A stretch of 16,163 nucleotides of DNA from Actinomycetes bacterium (GCA_023462275.1 JAEWYD010000131.1:1-16163), one strand, 5' to 3'. Positions 1 through 8,478 are shown, counted from the first letter of the stretch. Numbers and translations: made by a program. The notes: generated by a model from the letters alone, not told the origin.

Positions 1-774
1 GTGCTGGGCCGCGTCGCCGCGGCGTCGCGCGTGCATGCCGACGCCCTGGGCGGCGTCTACGAGCCGTTCCCCACCGCGACCGGGACGCCGACGCCGACAC
101 CGAGACCGACGGCGGGCTCGTCCTCACCCGCACCCGACGCCGCGGTGGTCCTGCAGGAGCTGCGCGCGGCCGCCGACGCGGCGCGCGACGACGCCGTCGC
201 CGCGACCGACCGGCAAATGGCGCACCTGCTCGGTGCGATCGCGATCGACCGCACCCTGCTCGCCGACGCGCTCGCGGCGGTCGTCGAGGGTGCCCCGGGC
301 GAGCTCGGGGAGCTGACCCTGCCGACGTCCCTGCCGAGCGGGATGGACGCCCAGTCCGCCGGCGTCCTGGTGCAGTCCGAGGATGGCGTCGGGATGGCCT
401 GGGAGGTCGCCGCGGCCCGCCTCGATGGCGACGCCCGCGAGCGCGCCGCGCAGCGGGCAGCGCTGCACCGGGCGAGGGCCCAGGCGTGGGCGGAGGCCGG
501 GGCGATCGCGGGGACGGGCGCCGACCCACGGCGCAGCGCCTACGACCTGCCGGCCCCGCTCACGGCCCCGGACACGGCGCAGGACGCCCTACTGGCCGCC
601 CTCGGAGAGCTCGAGGCCGGCCTGGGCGCCGACTACGCCGACCTGGCGCCGACCCTGGCACCCGACACGCGCGGGCCGGTGCTCGACGCCGCCGTCGAGG
701 CGTACCGACGCGCCGCCGGGCTCGGTGTGAGCGTCGGCGACCTGCCCGGCGCGGACAGCGGCGCGGCGTCCTGA
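1..774 (+). CDS. DUF4439 ferritin-like domain protein, 5' end outside the window
   Basis: The frame is open from base 1 to a TGA at 772-774 (257 codons), so the true start, and any signal peptide or lipobox, probably lies upstream. The GTG at base 1 is only the first visible codon. Seen: a Pro/Thr-rich linker (about residues 22-46), an Ala-rich helical stretch (47-95), then a C-terminal part (about 125-240) with HRARAQAW near 156 and AYDLPAPL near 180. A last helix carries YADL near 212. This spacing of an HR..R helix, an AY.LP segment and a YADL helix fits the actinobacterial DUF4439 family, which has a ferritin-like fold and no established biochemical role. The canonical metal-binding glutamates of ferritins are not obvious. 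It is convergent with proS, with a gap of only 24 bases. Family assignment is fairly likely; function is unknown. Confidence 0.65.
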   Translation: MLGRVAAASRVHADALGGVYEPFPTATGTPTPTPRPTAGSSSPAPDAAVVLQELRAAADAARDDAVAATDRQMAHLLGAIAIDRTLLADALAAVVEGAPGELGELTLPTSLPSGMDAQSAGVLVQSEDGVGMAWEVAAARLDGDARERAAQRAALHRARAQAWAEAGAIAGTGADPRRSAYDLPAPLTAPDTAQDALLAALGELEAGLGADYADLAPTLAPDTRGPVLDAAVEAYRRAAGLGVSVGDLPGADSGAAS

Positions 775-798
775 CGACGGCGCCGCCGACCTGACGCC

Positions 799-2622
799 TC
801 AGCGCTCGAGCAGCTCCGCGACGAGGGCACCCACCCGGGCCGCGGCGTCGGCCACGGGCACCTGCTCGGCCGCCGGCCGCCCGTCGACCACCGGGAGCCC
901 GAGGGCCTCGGCGTCCGCCGCGCGGCGCAGCCGCACCTCGACGTTGCCCTCCGCCAGACCCCGACCGACGACGACGAGCACCGGGGCACCGAGCAGCTCG
1001 GCGTCGGCGAACTTCACGCCCGGCGAGACGCGCGGGCGGTCGTCGTAGAGCACCTCGACGCCGGCACCGTGCAGGTCGGCGGCGAGCTCGGCCGCCGCGT
1101 GGAACACCGCCTCGTCCTTGCCCGTGGCAACGAGGTGCACGTGCGCGGGCGCCACCTGCGCGGGCCAGGCCAGACCGGCGTCGTCGTGGTTGGTCTCCGC
1201 GAGCGCGGCCACGGCGCGCGAGACGCCGATGCCGTAGGAGCCCATCGTGACCGTGACGGCCTTGCCGTTCTCGTTGAGCACCTGCAGGCCGAGCGCCTCG
1301 GCGTACTTGCGACCGAGCGCGAAGATGTGGCCGATCTCGATGCCGCGGGCGAGCTCGAGCGGGCCGGACCCGTCGGGGGCGGGGTCGCCCGCGCGCACCT
1401 CGGCGGCCTCGACCGTGCCGTCGGCCGTGAAGTCCCGGCCCGCGACGAGGTCGAAGACGTGGCGGCCGGCCTCGTTGGCGCCGGTGATCCAGCGCGTGCC
1501 GGGCACGACGCGCGGGTCGAGGAGGTAGCGCACGGCGTCCTCGCGGCCCGTGTTCGCCCGCCCCAGCACCGCGGGACCGATGTACCCCTTGACCAGCTCG
1601 GGATGGGCGGCGAAGTCGGCGTCGCCGGCCGTCTCCACGTCCGCCGGCGCGACCGCGGCCTCGAGGCGTCGCATGTCCACCTCGCGGTCCCCGGGGACGC
1701 CGACGACGAGGACCTCGCGCTCGCCGTCGGGGTGCACCAGGGCGACGACGACGTTCTTCAGCGTGTCGGCGGCGGTCCACGCGCGGTCGGGCCGCGGGAA
1801 GCGAGCGTTCGCGAGCGCCACGAGCGACTCGATCGTGGGGGTGTCGGGCGTGTCCTCGACGTGCGCCGCGGGGGCGTCGTCGTACGGCAGCGGCTCGGGG
1901 ACCGGCGTCGTGACCGCCTCGACGTTCGCCGCGTAGCCGCCCGGCGACCGGACGAAGGTGTCCTCGCCGATCGCCGTCGGCATGAGGAACTCCTCGCTCC
2001 GCGAGCCGCCCATGGCGCCGGACATCGCGGCGACGATGACGAACTCGAGCCCGAGCCGCGTGAAGATCCGCTGGTAGGCCTCGCGCTCGCGCTGGTACGC
2101 GGCGTCGAGCCCGGCCTCGTCGACGTCGAACGAGTACGCGTCCTTCATGATGAACTCGCGCCCGCGGAGCAGGCCGGCGCGCGGCCGTGCCTCGTCGCGG
2201 TACTTCGTCTGGATCTGGTACAGCGCGAGCGGCAGGTCCTTGTAGCTGGAGTACAGGTCCTTGACCAGGAGCGTGAACATCTCCTCGTGCGTGGGCGCCA
2301 GGAGGTAGTCCGCCTCCTTGCGGTCCTTCAGGCGGAAGAGGTTCGGACCGTACTCGGTCCACCGGTTCGTCGCCTCGTAGGGCTCCCGCGGCAGCAGCGC
2401 CGGGAAGTGCACCTCCTGCGCGCCGATGCGGGCCATCTCCTCACGGACGACGGCCTCGACCTTGCCCAGCACCCGCAGGCCCAGCGGCAACCACGTGTAG
2501 ATGCCCGGTGCGGCCCGGCGGATGTAGCCGGCCCGGACGAGCAGGCGGTGGCTCGGCACCTCGGCGTCGGCGGGGTCCTCCCGCAGGGTGCGCACGAACA
2601 GGGTCGACATCCGCATGAGCAT
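799..2622 (-). CDS. proS: Prolyl-tRNA synthetase (bacterial type, with editing insert)
   Basis: This class II aminoacyl-tRNA synthetase charges tRNA-Pro with proline in the cytoplasm. The 607-residue product matches bacterial-type ProS end to end. The N-terminal PSHRLLVRAGYI block is at 23-34 and THEE at 111-114. The class II motif 2 loop YRDEARPRAGLLRGREF is at 141-157. A long central region (roughly 230-400) corresponds to the INS editing domain that hydrolyses Ala-tRNA-Pro. It is followed by GIEIGHIFALG and the motif 3 block SYGIGVSRAVAAL, then the anticodon-binding domain. The ATG at 2622 gives an N-terminus MLMRMS that aligns with mycobacterial ProS (MITRMS), so it is preferred over the internal ATGs at 2616 and 2610. 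No ribosome binding site precedes it; a -10-like hexamer lies 7 bases upstream, suggesting a leaderless mRNA. It stands alone, divergent from the glycosylase gene. Confidence 0.97.
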   Translation of the reverse strand: MLMRMSTLFVRTLREDPADAEVPSHRLLVRAGYIRRAAPGIYTWLPLGLRVLGKVEAVVREEMARIGAQEVHFPALLPREPYEATNRWTEYGPNLFRLKDRKEADYLLAPTHEEMFTLLVKDLYSSYKDLPLALYQIQTKYRDEARPRAGLLRGREFIMKDAYSFDVDEAGLDAAYQREREAYQRIFTRLGLEFVIVAAMSGAMGGSRSEEFLMPTAIGEDTFVRSPGGYAANVEAVTTPVPEPLPYDDAPAAHVEDTPDTPTIESLVALANARFPRPDRAWTAADTLKNVVVALVHPDGEREVLVVGVPGDREVDMRRLEAAVAPADVETAGDADFAAHPELVKGYIGPAVLGRANTGREDAVRYLLDPRVVPGTRWITGANEAGRHVFDLVAGRDFTADGTVEAAEVRAGDPAPDGSGPLELARGIEIGHIFALGRKYAEALGLQVLNENGKAVTVTMGSYGIGVSRAVAALAETNHDDAGLAWPAQVAPAHVHLVATGKDEAVFHAAAELAADLHGAGVEVLYDDRPRVSPGVKFADAELLGAPVLVVVGRGLAEGNVEVRLRRAADAEALGLPVVDGRPAAEQVPVADAAARVGALVAELLER

Positions 2623-2629
2623 GGGCGTC

Positions 2630-2635
2630 AGCCTA
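2630..2635 (-). promoter_or_regulatory. Candidate -10 box for leaderless proS transcription
   Basis: The minus strand reads TAGGCT, followed by exactly 7 bases and the proS ATG (2622). It fits the actinobacterial TANNNT -10 pattern at the distance expected if transcription begins at the start codon. I did not find a convincing -35. Confidence 0.4.
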
Positions 2636-2708
2636 GTGGCGCGCCGACGGACCCCCGGCGCCGTCCACCGGGGTCCACCACCCCCTGCCGCTCGTCGGTG
2701 CCGGCAGG

Positions 2709-2714
2709 CACGAT
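2709..2714 (+). promoter_or_regulatory. Weak candidate -10 for the Fpg/Nei glycosylase gene
   Basis: CACGAT lies 6 bases before the GTG start at 2721. Only A2, A5 and T6 agree with the consensus. The proposal rests mainly on the same spacing recurring at other starts in the window and on the absence of a Shine-Dalgarno sequence. Confidence 0.22.
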
Positions 2715-2720
2715 GGGCAC

Positions 2721-3581
2721 GTGCCCGAGCTGCCCGAGGTCGAGTCCCTCGCCCGCTTCCTCGCCGACCGCGCCGTCGGCCGGCGCGTTGCGTCCGTCGC
2801 GGTCGGCACCATCAGCGCGCTGAAGACGTTCTCCCCCGCCCCCGACGACCTCGTCGGGCGCGAGGTGACCGCCGTCGGGCGCCACGGCAAGTGGCTGGAC
2901 GTCGGGACGGACGGGCCGCACCTGCTGTTCCACCTCTCCCGGGCCGGCTGGCTGCGCTGGTACGACGACGTGCCCGGCACCGTGGTGCGGCCCGGCAAGT
3001 CCCCGCTGGCGCTGCGCGTGGCGCTCGACGACGGCGCCGGGTTCGACCTCACGGAGCAGGGCACGCGCAAGCGGCTGGCGGTGCACGTGGTCGGCTCGCC
3101 CGACGACGTGCCGCTGGTCGCCTCGCTGGGTGTCGAGCCGCTCTCGCCGGAGTTCACGGTGGAGCGCCTGGCGGAGCTGGTGCACGGACGAAACCAGCAG
3201 ATCAAGGGCCTGCTGCGGGACCAGCGGCAGATCGCCGGGATCGGCAACGCCTACTCCGACGAGATCCTGCACGCGGCCCGGATGAGCCCGTTCACGCTGA
3301 GCCGCTCGCTCACGGACGACGACGTCGCGCGCCTGCACGCCGTCGTGCAGCAGGTGCTCACGGAGGCGCTCGAGGCGTCCGCCGGGCGCCCCGCCGCGGA
3401 GCTCAAGGACGCCAAGCGGCGCGGCATGCGGGTGCACGGCAGGGCGGGCGAGGCGTGCCCCGTGTGCGGCGACACGGTGCGCGAGGTGTCCTTCGCGGAC
3501 TCGGCGCTGCAGTACTGCCCGACCTGCCAGACGGGCGGCAAGCCGCTGGCCGACCGCCGGATGTCCCGCCTCCTGCGCTGA
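2721..3581 (+). CDS. Fpg/Nei-family DNA glycosylase/AP lyase, non-canonical clade
   Basis: A base-excision-repair enzyme of the formamidopyrimidine-DNA glycosylase/endonuclease VIII family, 286 residues. The GTG start at 2721 is fixed by the obligatory PELPE N-terminus, where Pro2 is the Schiff-base nucleophile and Glu3 acts in catalysis. Also visible are Lys57 in HGKW, the helix-two-turn-helix IAGIGNAYSDE at 171-181, and a C-terminal zinc finger with Cys246, Cys249, Cys266 and Cys269. Odd points: the void-filling Met of Fpg (HLGMSG) is replaced by Arg74 in HLSRAG. The RRFG loop is replaced by TRKRLA (115-120). The zinc-finger Arg five residues before the third Cys is Ser261. It is therefore family-typical in fold and catalytic N-terminus but probably not a standard MutM, and its lesion preference cannot be read from sequence. 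It diverges from proS and converges on the MarR gene. Confidence 0.88.
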   Translation: MPELPEVESLARFLADRAVGRRVASVAVGTISALKTFSPAPDDLVGREVTAVGRHGKWLDVGTDGPHLLFHLSRAGWLRWYDDVPGTVVRPGKSPLALRVALDDGAGFDLTEQGTRKRLAVHVVGSPDDVPLVASLGVEPLSPEFTVERLAELVHGRNQQIKGLLRDQRQIAGIGNAYSDEILHAARMSPFTLSRSLTDDDVARLHAVVQQVLTEALEASAGRPAAELKDAKRRGMRVHGRAGEACPVCGDTVREVSFADSALQYCPTCQTGGKPLADRRMSRLLR

Positions 3582-3618
3582 CCCGGGTGGTCCGGCGGCC
3601 GCCAGCGTGCCCGTCGAC

Positions 3619-4068
3619 TCAGGCCTCGAGCAGGCGGCGCAGCACCGGGACCAGGGCCGCACCCCCGTCGGCCAGGCGCCCGAAGAACCGCGCATCGGTC
3701 TCCTCGACGGCTACGACGGCCCGGTTGGCGAGCTGCACCCCGGCCGACGTCGGCACGAGCGACCGCGCCCGGGCGTCCGTGGGGTGCGGACGGCGCTCGA
3801 CCAGGCCCTTGTCCTCCAGCGCCCGCAGCACCTGAGAGGTCATCATCGGGTCGGTGCCGGTGTGCCGCGCCAGGTCGCGCTGGCTGACGGGCCGCTCCGG
3901 GTCCACGGCCAGCCACGTAAGCGAGGCGAGCAGCACGAACTGCACGTGCGTGAGGTCGAAGGGCCGCAGCGCCGCCCGCTGCGCCGCCTGCCAGGTGTGC
4001 GTGACGCGCCAGAGCAGGAGGCCCGGGCTCTCCTCCGCGTCGCGGAACGAGGTCGCCAGCCCGGTCAC
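3619..4068 (-). CDS. MarR-family winged-helix transcriptional regulator
   Basis: A 149-residue dimeric DNA-binding regulator, the last gene of the SRPBCC-EVE-MarR cassette. The winged helix-turn-helix spans about 61-105: helix PVSQRDLARHTG, recognition helix DPMMTSQVLRALEDKG (73-88) and wing ERRPHPTDARARS. N-terminal (15-52) and C-terminal (108-149) helices would form the dimer interface. The start is taken as GTG at 4068 because it overlaps the TGA of the EVE gene (sequence GTGA), matching the other junction of this operon. An upstream in-frame ATG would add an Arg-rich tail encoded inside the EVE gene and is unlikely. Its likely target is the palindrome at 4920-4935 in the operon's own promoter, which would make it autoregulatory. 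The ligand is unknown. Confidence 0.9.
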   Translation of the reverse strand: MTGLATSFRDAEESPGLLLWRVTHTWQAAQRAALRPFDLTHVQFVLLASLTWLAVDPERPVSQRDLARHTGTDPMMTSQVLRALEDKGLVERRPHPTDARARSLVPTSAGVQLANRAVVAVEETDARFFGRLADGGAALVPVLRRLLEA

Positions 4069-4481
4069 CGGGCGCTCCGCATCGCTGCGGCGAGCGCCGC
4101 CGCGTCGTCGTCGGTCAGCGGGACGAGACCGCGGCGCAGCAGCGCTCCCCACCCGGGCTCGCTGGTGAGCTCGAGGCGGTCGCGCACCTCCGCGAGCGGC
4201 ACGGGGCGCGCGTCTGCGAGGTAGTCGACCCGTCGGCGGAACGGCCGGAACTCCCCCTCATCCGCCTGCCACACGACGTCGTCCGCCACCGTCCCGATCG
4301 CCGTGAACGCGCGCAGGCCGGCCGGACCCCCGAGGCTCTCCTGCGCCGAGTAGTAGACGAGCGTGTCGCCCGGGCGGAGCCGCAGGAGCGGTGCCCGGCG
4401 GCCGTGCCCCAGCTGCGCGATCCCGAGGGCGACGCCGCGCCGGACGTGCTCGGCGGAGGCGACCCCGAGCCAGGCGCTCAC
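4065..4481 (-). CDS. EVE domain-containing protein (UPF0310-like)
   Basis: A 138-residue single-domain protein. The start GTG at 4481 overlaps the TGA of the upstream SRPBCC gene (GTGA) and gives VSAWLGVAS, the expected EVE N-terminus. A longer frame to 4562 would overlap the neighbour heavily. Visible family features are WLGVASAEHVRRGV at 4-17, a Gly/His-rich turn near 25, PGDTLVYYS at 37-45, FTAIGTV at 59-65 and FRPFRRRVDY at 78-87. EVE domains are related to PUA and YTH folds, and several are thought to bind modified bases in DNA or RNA. That binding here is inferred from the family. No fused nuclease or methylase is present, so this looks like a stand-alone reader or an uncharacterised small protein. 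It is co-transcribed with SRPBCC and MarR genes. Confidence 0.82.
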   Translation of the reverse strand: MSAWLGVASAEHVRRGVALGIAQLGHGRRAPLLRLRPGDTLVYYSAQESLGGPAGLRAFTAIGTVADDVVWQADEGEFRPFRRRVDYLADARPVPLAEVRDRLELTSEPGWGALLRRGLVPLTDDDAAALAAAMRSAR

Positions 4482-4912
4482 GACCGCTCCACCAGGGTGA
4501 CGAGCCGCTCGAGGTCGGCGGGCGCGCTCGTGCGGAAGCCGCCGCCCAGGACCAGCGACCACAGGGGTGCGAGCGGGCCGTGCACGGCGACCTCGACGTC
4601 GAGGCGCGTCTGCTCCCCCTCAGCCCGGGCGGTGTGCCGGAAGACGACGCGCGCGCCGGGCATGCGCGTGGTGTCCGCGTACACGGTGCGGCGACCGGCC
4701 TCCTCCTCTCCGCACTCGCTGATGACGAAGCGCAGCCTCGGGCCGCCCTTCGGCTTGAGGGTGCCCGTCGTGCCGACCCCCACCGGTCCGTCGACCCGCA
4801 CCCACTCGGTGTCCGGGCTCCAGGTGTCCCACGTCGCATGGTCGGTCCAGCGCGCGAGGAAGGCGCGCGGGGTGGCGGTGGAGGTCGCTGTCGCGGTGGC
4901 GAGAGTGGTCAT
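4478..4912 (-). CDS. SRPBCC (START/Bet v1-like) family protein
   Basis: A 144-residue soluble protein with the pattern of the SRPBCC/polyketide-cyclase-like fold. After a short Thr/Ala-rich N-terminus comes WTDHATWDTWSPDTEW (22-37), then a Gly-rich turn GPVGVGTTGTLKPKGG (42-57). Alternating strands follow, with a long C-terminal helix GFRTSAPADLERLVTLVE. The family binds hydrophobic small molecules in a deep cavity; the ligand cannot be inferred here. It is the first gene of the cassette and is preceded by a promoter-like sequence overlapping a palindrome. ATG at 4912 is chosen because a -10-like CATACT lies 7 bases upstream and the protein begins just before the conserved fold. An alternative ATG six bases upstream (4918) is out of frame. 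Confidence 0.82.
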   Translation of the reverse strand: MTTLATATATSTATPRAFLARWTDHATWDTWSPDTEWVRVDGPVGVGTTGTLKPKGGPRLRFVISECGEEEAGRRTVYADTTRMPGARVVFRHTARAEGEQTRLDVEVAVHGPLAPLWSLVLGGGFRTSAPADLERLVTLVERS

Positions 4913-4919
4913 GGCATGA

Positions 4920-4935
4920 AGTATGCGCGCTTACT
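4920..4935. promoter_or_regulatory. Candidate MarR operator (imperfect palindrome)
   Basis: AGTATGCGCGCTTACT is self-complementary at 14 of 16 positions, with one T-T mismatch pair. It covers the putative -10 and part of the spacer of the operon promoter, so bound MarR would block RNA polymerase. MarR sites are commonly 14-20 base palindromes. The assignment to this regulator is inferred from position. Confidence 0.45.
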
Positions 4936-4948
4936 ACTTTGCCGACAA
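4920..4948 (-). promoter_or_regulatory. Candidate promoter of the SRPBCC-EVE-MarR operon
   Basis: On the minus strand, TTGTCG (4948-4943) and CATACT (4925-4920) are separated by 17 bases. CATACT ends 7 bases before the ATG at 4912, so the mRNA may be leaderless. The patch is clearly AT-richer than its surroundings. Confidence 0.5.
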
Positions 4949-4987
4949 GGCTTTACACCGGTCGGTTCCGGGCCTACCTGCGGGTGG

Positions 4988-5857
4988 TCAGAAGAGGACT
5001 GTCGCGTACGTGCCGACCTGCCGGAAGCCGACCCGGCGGTAGCTGGCGAGGGCCGGGGCGTTGTAGGCGTTCACGTACAGCGACACGAGTGGGGCGACCA
5101 CGCCGAGGCTCTGCTCGACGACGGCGCTCATCCCGTGCTCGGACAGGCGCTGCCCGCGCAGGCGCGGCGCGACCCAGACGCCCTGCACCTGGGCGACCTG
5201 CCGGCTGACCGCCCCGAGGTCGGCCTTGAAGACCACCTCCGGCCCGTTCGGGCCGTCGTCCACCCGCACGAAGGTGCGACCCGCCTCGACCAGCGACCTC
5301 ACGCGGGCCTCGTAGGCACCCGGGTTCCCCGACACCGGCGAGTAGCCCACCTCCTCCAGGAACATGTGCACCGACGCGGGCAGGACGAGGTCCACCTCCT
5401 CGACGCGGGCCGGCCGGACCAGGGGGTCCGGCGACACGGCCGCGGGCCCGTCGATCACCAGCGAGGGCTGGTCCGCGCGCACGTCCCGCGCCGGTCCCCA
5501 CGCGTCCTGCAGCCGCTCCCACAGGCCCAGCACGGGTCGTGCCTCGCCCACGATCGAGGAGCAGCGCCGACCGTGGCGCCGGGCGGCTTCGGCGAACGCG
5601 TCCATCGCCTCCGCATCCTCGCCGTCGCACACCGGTACGAGGTTCGCGCCGACCCAGCACAGGGCGTCCAGCCGGCCGCCGCGCTCCATGCCCCACACCG
5701 TCGCGCCGGTCGAGGCGCCGCCCGCGGCGACGATCGACTCGATGCGCGTGGCGGCCAGCACCGACGCGACCGGGTCGTGCGCGCAGAACTCCGCCGCGTC
5801 CCGCAGGTCGACGTCGGTGACGATCGTCCGCCGGGTCATGCTGCGCCACCGTGCCAT
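4988..5857 (-). CDS. GNAT acetyltransferase with N-terminal DUF4081 domain
   Basis: A 289-residue protein with two parts. An N-terminal region (about 25-135) resembles the DUF4081 domain found in front of actinobacterial GNAT enzymes. The C-terminal GNAT domain (about 145-289) has the acetyl-CoA loop VQGVWVAPRLRGQRLSEHG (224-242) and the closing segment YVNAYNAPALASYRRVGF (261-278). It would transfer an acetyl group from acetyl-CoA to an unknown amine acceptor. It lies directly downstream of ispG, as in mycobacteria (the Rv2867c position), a conserved neighbourhood without a proven functional link. ATG at 5857 is preferred over the internal ATG at 5839 because CAGAAT sits 6 bases upstream, in line with leaderless starts nearby. 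A weak hairpin separates it from ispG. Confidence 0.86.
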   Translation of the reverse strand: MARWRSMTRRTIVTDVDLRDAAEFCAHDPVASVLAATRIESIVAAGGASTGATVWGMERGGRLDALCWVGANLVPVCDGEDAEAMDAFAEAARRHGRRCSSIVGEARPVLGLWERLQDAWGPARDVRADQPSLVIDGPAAVSPDPLVRPARVEEVDLVLPASVHMFLEEVGYSPVSGNPGAYEARVRSLVEAGRTFVRVDDGPNGPEVVFKADLGAVSRQVAQVQGVWVAPRLRGQRLSEHGMSAVVEQSLGVVAPLVSLYVNAYNAPALASYRRVGFRQVGTYATVLF

Positions 5858-5863
5858 GCGGCG

Positions 5864-5869
5864 ATTCTG
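5864..5869 (-). promoter_or_regulatory. Candidate -10 box for the DUF4081-GNAT gene
   Basis: The minus strand reads CAGAAT, 6 bases before the ATG at 5857, with no Shine-Dalgarno sequence between. It supports a separate leaderless transcript for this gene, downstream of ispG. Confidence 0.35.
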
Positions 5870-5889
5870 CCCCAGGCCCCGCGGCCGAC

Positions 5890-5907
5890 GGGGCTCTGTC
5901 GGGCCCC
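5890..5907 (-). terminator. Weak GC hairpin downstream of ispG
   Basis: GGGGC (5890-5894) and GCCCC (5903-5907) can pair around an 8-base loop, between the ispG stop and the GNAT start. There is no T-run, so it is only a candidate 3'-end hairpin. Confidence 0.25.
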
Positions 5908-5944
5908 CGGCGAGCCGCGGACCGCGGGGCGCCCGCCGCCGGCG

Positions 5945-7096
<1,152 letters not shown>

Positions 7097-7102
7097 GTCC
7101 CC

Positions 7103-7108
7103 AGTATC
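7103..7108 (-). promoter_or_regulatory. Candidate -10 box for ispG
   Basis: The minus strand reads GATACT (4 of 6 against TATAAT), 6 bases before the GTG start at 7096. The GGGGA between them is too close to the start codon to be a good ribosome binding site, favouring leaderless translation. Confidence 0.4.
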
Positions 7109-7153
7109 TCCCCGTCGGCGACAGGAGCCGAGCCGACGCCGCTCAGGGCGTGC

Positions 7154-8467
7154 TCAGCCCGTGACCGGCTTCACGAGGTCGGCGACCACGAGGAACACCG
7201 TCATGGCGCCGAACAGGAGGAAGACCCCGTACGCCAGCGGCATCATGCGGGCCATGTCCGCGGGCGCCGGGCGGGGCCGGCCGCGCAGGCGGGCGTACTG
7301 CCGCTTGGCGCCCTCCCACAGGGCGCCCGCCACGTGCCCGCCGTCGAGGGGCACCAGCGGCACGAGGTTGAACACGAAGAGGGCGACGTTCAGCGACGCC
7401 AGGATGCTGAGCATCGCCGCGGCCTGGTCGCCGACCGTCACGCCCTGGCCACCCTGGGCGATCTCCCCCGCGATCTGCCCCATGCCCACGAGGCCCACGA
7501 CGCCGTCGGCGCTGCGCTGCTCGGTCCCGGCCACCGCCCGCCCGACGTCGGCCAGGCGCTCGGGCAGGTGCGCGACGATCTCCGCCGTGCCGCTGACGAG
7601 CGTGCCCGTGAGCGGGAGGACCTGCCCGATCGAGCGGTCGTAGCGGGTGGTCGGGCTGATCCCCACGTAGCGCGTCAGCGCCGTCTTCGTCGTGCCGTCG
7701 GCGTTGCGCACGACGTCGCCGTCGTCGTCGAACACGGGCCGCTCGGTCTCGATCGGGTCGACGGTCAGGGTGACCTCGCGCCCGTCGCGCTCGACGACGA
7801 GCGGCACGCCCTGCCCTGTGCTCGCCCGCACAGCGGCGGTGAAGTCGTTCCACGTCTCGACCGGCGCCCCGCCGAACGACACCAGCCGGTCGCCCGGCTC
7901 GATGCCCGCCGCGGCGCCCGGTCCGATCGGGTCGTCCGCCGAGCAGCGGAACGACGCCGTCGCGTCCGCCGGGTACACGCAGGCCCCGACCTCCGCAACG
8001 GTCGTCGACGCGCCCTGCGGCACGCCCGCCGTCAGCACGACCGCGACCAGGAGCACGACGGCGAGCAGCAGGTTCGCCACGATGCCGCCGGCCATCACGA
8101 CGACCTTCTTCGGCGTCGTGAGTCGGTAGAAGGCGCGGTGCTCCTCGCCGGGCAGGATCTCCTCCGCGCTGGCGTCGCGCGCCTCCTGGACCATCTCCGC
8201 GAGGAACCCCGTGCGGGGCTTCGCGCCGACCGCCTCGGCCGGGGGCAGCATGCCGGTGAGCTTGGTGAAACCGCCCAGCGGGATCGCCTTGACGCCGTAC
8301 TCGGTCTCGCCGCGGCGGGTCGACCACACCGTGGGCCCGAAGCCGACCATGTACCGCGGGACGCGGACGCCGAAGAGCTTGGCCGGGATCATGTGCCCCA
8401 GCTCGTGCACGCCGATCGAGACAGCCAGCCCCACGAGCAGCACCAGCCACCCGATCACGTACGCCAC
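7154..8467 (-). CDS. rip1: M50 site-2 intramembrane metalloprotease (Rip1/RseP-like)
   Basis: A zinc protease that cuts transmembrane substrates, typically anti-sigma factors, in regulated intramembrane proteolysis. The 437-residue product has the HELGH zinc motif at 21-25 inside the first membrane segment. A second membrane segment follows KKVVVMAGG (about 125-150), then a periplasmic PDZ-like region (about 180-250) with GIEPGDRLVSFGG. The second active-site motif NLVPLVPLDGGH places Asp375 and His378 in a late membrane segment. One more membrane helix ends the protein. GTG at 8467 is supported by an AGGAGG ribosome binding site 5 bases upstream and by the family N-terminus. In mycobacteria rip1 lies between dxr and ispG. 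Here the ispG side is kept but an Lrp/AsnC gene separates it from dxr. Substrates cannot be told from this window. Confidence 0.94.
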   Translation of the reverse strand: MAYVIGWLVLLVGLAVSIGVHELGHMIPAKLFGVRVPRYMVGFGPTVWSTRRGETEYGVKAIPLGGFTKLTGMLPPAEAVGAKPRTGFLAEMVQEARDASAEEILPGEEHRAFYRLTTPKKVVVMAGGIVANLLLAVVLLVAVVLTAGVPQGASTTVAEVGACVYPADATASFRCSADDPIGPGAAAGIEPGDRLVSFGGAPVETWNDFTAAVRASTGQGVPLVVERDGREVTLTVDPIETERPVFDDDGDVVRNADGTTKTALTRYVGISPTTRYDRSIGQVLPLTGTLVSGTAEIVAHLPERLADVGRAVAGTEQRSADGVVGLVGMGQIAGEIAQGGQGVTVGDQAAAMLSILASLNVALFVFNLVPLVPLDGGHVAGALWEGAKRQYARLRGRPRPAPADMARMMPLAYGVFLLFGAMTVFLVVADLVKPVTG

Positions 8468-8472
8468 GTCCG

Positions 8473-8478
8473 CCTCCT
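8473..8478 (-). promoter_or_regulatory. Ribosome binding site of rip1
   Basis: The minus strand reads AGGAGG, 5 bases before the GTG at 8467. It fixes the rip1 start and shows this mRNA has a leader, unlike several neighbours. GATGAT at 8508-8503 is a possible -10 for it. Confidence 0.7.

Noticed and set aside
1..774. Taking the GTG at base 1 as the true start of the DUF4439 gene
   Set aside because: The frame begins exactly at the window edge and the protein lacks the N-terminal part expected for the family, so truncation is more likely.
765..798. Inverted repeat GGCGTC ... GACGCC around the DUF4439/proS convergent gap
   Set aside because: The stem is only 6 bases with a 22-base loop, partly inside the coding end. 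It is too weak to call a terminator.
1069..2823. Long plus-strand frame opposite proS
   Set aside because: It is a mirror of the proS coding strand with low-complexity composition. No start signal or family resemblance supports it.
3594..3603. Perfect palindrome GGCGGCCGCC between the glycosylase and MarR genes, considered as a terminator
   Set aside because: There is no loop and no T-run, and such GC palindromes are expected by chance at this composition.
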